Positions 5,688-7,006 of a stretch of 7,006 nt of DNA are shown here, piece by piece. The translations under genes and the position numbers were made by a program. Position 1 is the stretch's first letter. Each line of letters starts with the position of its first letter. The notes under the pieces are model-generated. The model worked only from the letters and a program-made list of their open reading frames with translations. It did not search any database and was not told the origin of the DNA. This DNA is from Candidatus Aerophobota bacterium (lineage in GTDB: Bacteria; Aerophobota; Aerophobia; Aerophobales; AE-B3A), in the NCBI GenBank assembly GCA_030616535.1, contig JAUWXE010000055.1:1-7006 (forward strand), given 5' to 3'.

Positions 5688-7006
5688 ATGAATCCAAATA
5701 TCTTAATCTATCCCATATTTTTACCTCTGGTGGCGGGGATCATCTGTCTCCTCATACCCCAAAAGGGAATAAAAGAGGGTCTTTCTTTAGTGGTGAGCCT
5801 GGCTACCTTTATTTTAGCTCTGATTATCTTTACCACTAAGGAGCTAATTTTCACCAGACCGTGGCTCACGCTCTTAGGGGATGTGAACTTTTCCCTGCGA
5901 AGTTATCACTTTTCCTCCTTTATCCTTGTTTTCCTCACCCTTTTTGGCCTCCTGATCTCCCTTTACTCAGCAAAGTTCATGAGCGGGAAAAAAAGGTTAA
6001 GGGAGTATTATGCCTATCTTTTATGGACAGTTGGCGCCTCCAGTGGAGCTATTTTAGCCAATAACTTTATTCTATTCCTTATGTTCTGGGGAGCTCTTGC
6101 CTTAATGTTATATGGTCTTCTTTCTCTTGGTTCTTATCGATTAGCTACCAAGGGGATATTTATCATGGGAGCAGCCGATTTTGCCTTGATCCTGGGAGCG
6201 CTCTTCCTTTACAAGCTCAGTGGAACTTTCCAGATGAACCAACTAAGTCCTATTTCCCTTACCGGCCCTCTCCCCGTTATTGCTTTTATCCTACTCATGA
6301 TAGGAGCTCTAACCAAGGCAGGGAGTATGCCCTTCCATACCTGGATACCCGATGCAGCAGAAAAGGCTCCCCTGCCGGTAATGGCTCTTTTGCCTGCTTC
6401 TCTGGATAAACTCCTGGGTATTTATCTTTTATCCCGGATTTGTCTGGATTTCTTTAGATTGATCCCTAACTCAGGACTGAGTATTCTCTTAATGGTCATC
6501 GGCTCCTTTACCATCATGGCGGCAGTAATGATGGCCTTAATACAACACAACTTAAAAAAACTTCTCTCTTATCATGCAGTGAGCCAGGTGGGATATATGG
6601 TTTTGGGTATAGGAACAGGAATTCCAGTGGCGGTAGCAGGAGGGATATTTCACATGTTAAACCACGCCATCTATAAATCCTCCCTTTTCTTAGGGGGTGG
6701 TGCGGTTGAACACAGGATGAAAACCACCGATCTGGATAAACTGGGAGGCCTGGCTAAGCTAATGCCGGTCACTTTTGTCACCTTTTTCATAGCTGCCCTC
6801 TCCATCTCTGGAGTTCCTCCTTTTAACGGCTTTTTCTCTAAATGGATGGTCTATCAAGGAGTAGTGGAATTGGGAAAGTTTGGGGGAGCAGGGAATTTAT
6901 GGATCCTGTGGCTTCTGGCAGCTATGTTTGGCTCAGCTTTAACCTTAGCTAGCTTCATGAAACTTATCCATGCTACCTTCCTGGGCACCTCTTCCAGTTC
7001 TCCGCC
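5688..7006 (+). CDS. Antiporter-like ion-translocating membrane subunit (NuoL/M, MrpD family), second copy; 3' truncated
   Basis: The frame is open from the ATG at 5688 to the window end, giving 439 complete codons and no stop. The protein starts MNPNILIYPIFLPLVAG and is hydrophobic throughout, with about 12-13 spans visible. Family landmarks: K210 in LTKAGSMPFHTWIPDAA (TM7), K241 in LDKLLGIYLL (TM8), a QHNLKKLLSYHAVSQVGY segment, HMLNHAIYKSSLF, LDKLGGLAKLMPVT (349-362), and K385 in NGFFSKWMV (TM12). The TM5 site reads MFWGALAL, so G135 stands where the family normally has an essential glutamate (E137 in the neighbour). It is clearly a paralogue, not a recent copy, of the gene before it: sequences agree mainly at motifs. 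It probably forms the second ion channel unit of the same complex. Whether it has a NuoL-like long C-terminal helix cannot be seen. Confidence 0.9.
   Translation, partial: MNPNILIYPIFLPLVAGIICLLIPQKGIKEGLSLVVSLATFILALIIFTTKELIFTRPWLTLLGDVNFSLRSYHFSSFILVFLTLFGLLISLYSAKFMSGKKRLREYYAYLLWTVGASSGAILANNFILFLMFWGALALMLYGLLSLGSYRLATKGIFIMGAADFALILGALFLYKLSGTFQMNQLSPISLTGPLPVIAFILLMIGALTKAGSMPFHTWIPDAAEKAPLPVMALLPASLDKLLGIYLLSRICLDFFRLIPNSGLSILLMVIGSFTIMAAVMMALIQHNLKKLLSYHAVSQVGYMVLGIGTGIPVAVAGGIFHMLNHAIYKSSLFLGGGAVEHRMKTTDLDKLGGLAKLMPVTFVTFFIAALSISGVPPFNGFFSKWMVYQGVVELGKFGGAGNLWILWLLAAMFGSALTLASFMKLIHATFLGTSSSSP

Larger units (their letters stand above)
1..7006 (+). other. Operon for an Ech-like energy-converting [NiFe]-hydrogenase with a flavoprotein/ferredoxin input module
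   Basis: All eight genes share one strand. Junctions are +5, +3, +3, +14, -4, -8 and +7 bp, leaving no room for internal promoters or terminators in intergenic DNA and making one transcript very likely. The order anchor, small, NuoC-like, large subunit equals echB-echC-echD-echE. The antiporter-like genes follow the core instead of leading it as echA does, and there are two of them. No EchF/NuoI-type two-cluster ferredoxin, MrpE/F/G/B-like small subunit, hyp maturation gene or endopeptidase is present in the visible part. No stretch without a gene exceeds 14 bp. Confidence 0.8.

Noticed and set aside
5861..6064. 67-codon + strand open frame
   Set aside because: It lies wholly inside the last antiporter-like gene in another frame, where the main frame has clear family motifs and membrane-protein composition.
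5303..6773. Direct repeat around the LDKLGGLAK coding blocks
   Set aside because: The similarity at 5303-5329 and 6732-6758 is a conserved protein motif of paralogous subunits with several third-position changes, not a DNA repeat or mobile-element end.

Overview
The window is a single gene-dense stretch of an operon. Eight genes lie head to tail on the + strand, separated by 14 bp or less or overlapping by 4-8 bp. No RNA gene, repeat array, mobile element, promoter or terminator is visible. Both ends cut through a gene: the first gene lacks its 5' end and the last lacks its 3' end. Gene content points to a strict or facultative anaerobe, more likely an uncultured bacterial lineage than a named model organism. 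Composition is moderately AT-leaning and even throughout, so nothing suggests recent transfer of one part. I cannot assign a phylum from this sequence alone.

Region by region: (1) 1-783 encodes the C-terminal part of an FAD/NAD(P)-binding, [2Fe-2S]-containing electron-transfer subunit, of the type seen as the gamma subunit (HydG) of sulfhydrogenases. (2) 789-1271 encodes a HycB/CooF-type ferredoxin with cysteines for four [4Fe-4S] clusters. (3) 1275-4278 encodes the core of a group 4 (energy-converting, Ech-like) [NiFe]-hydrogenase in the order membrane anchor (NuoH/EchB), small subunit (NuoB/EchC), NuoC/EchD-like subunit and catalytic large subunit (NuoD/EchE). (4) 4271-5680 and 5688 to the window end encode two antiporter-like ion-translocating membrane subunits (NuoL/M/N, MrpD, EchA/HyfB family).

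The large subunit keeps all four nickel-binding cysteines (C65, C68, C356, C359). The complex is therefore a hydrogenase, not a respiratory complex I or a sulfane reductase derivative. The expected logic is electron flow through FeS clusters to or from the NiFe site in the peripheral arm, coupled through the NuoH-like anchor to H+ or Na+ movement through the two antiporter-like subunits.

The unusual aspect is the electron-input side. Instead of the two-cluster NuoI/EchF subunit expected beside EchC-E, the visible operon supplies a four-cluster ferredoxin and a flavin/NAD(P)-binding diaphorase-like subunit. This suggests that the membrane hydrogenase exchanges electrons with NAD(P)H, or with a larger upstream soluble module, rather than only with free ferredoxin. 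Two sequence details add interest. The second antiporter-like subunit has glycine where the family's essential TM5 glutamate normally sits. The large subunit has an extra cysteine between its C-terminal nickel ligands and carries a cleavable-looking 38-residue tail.
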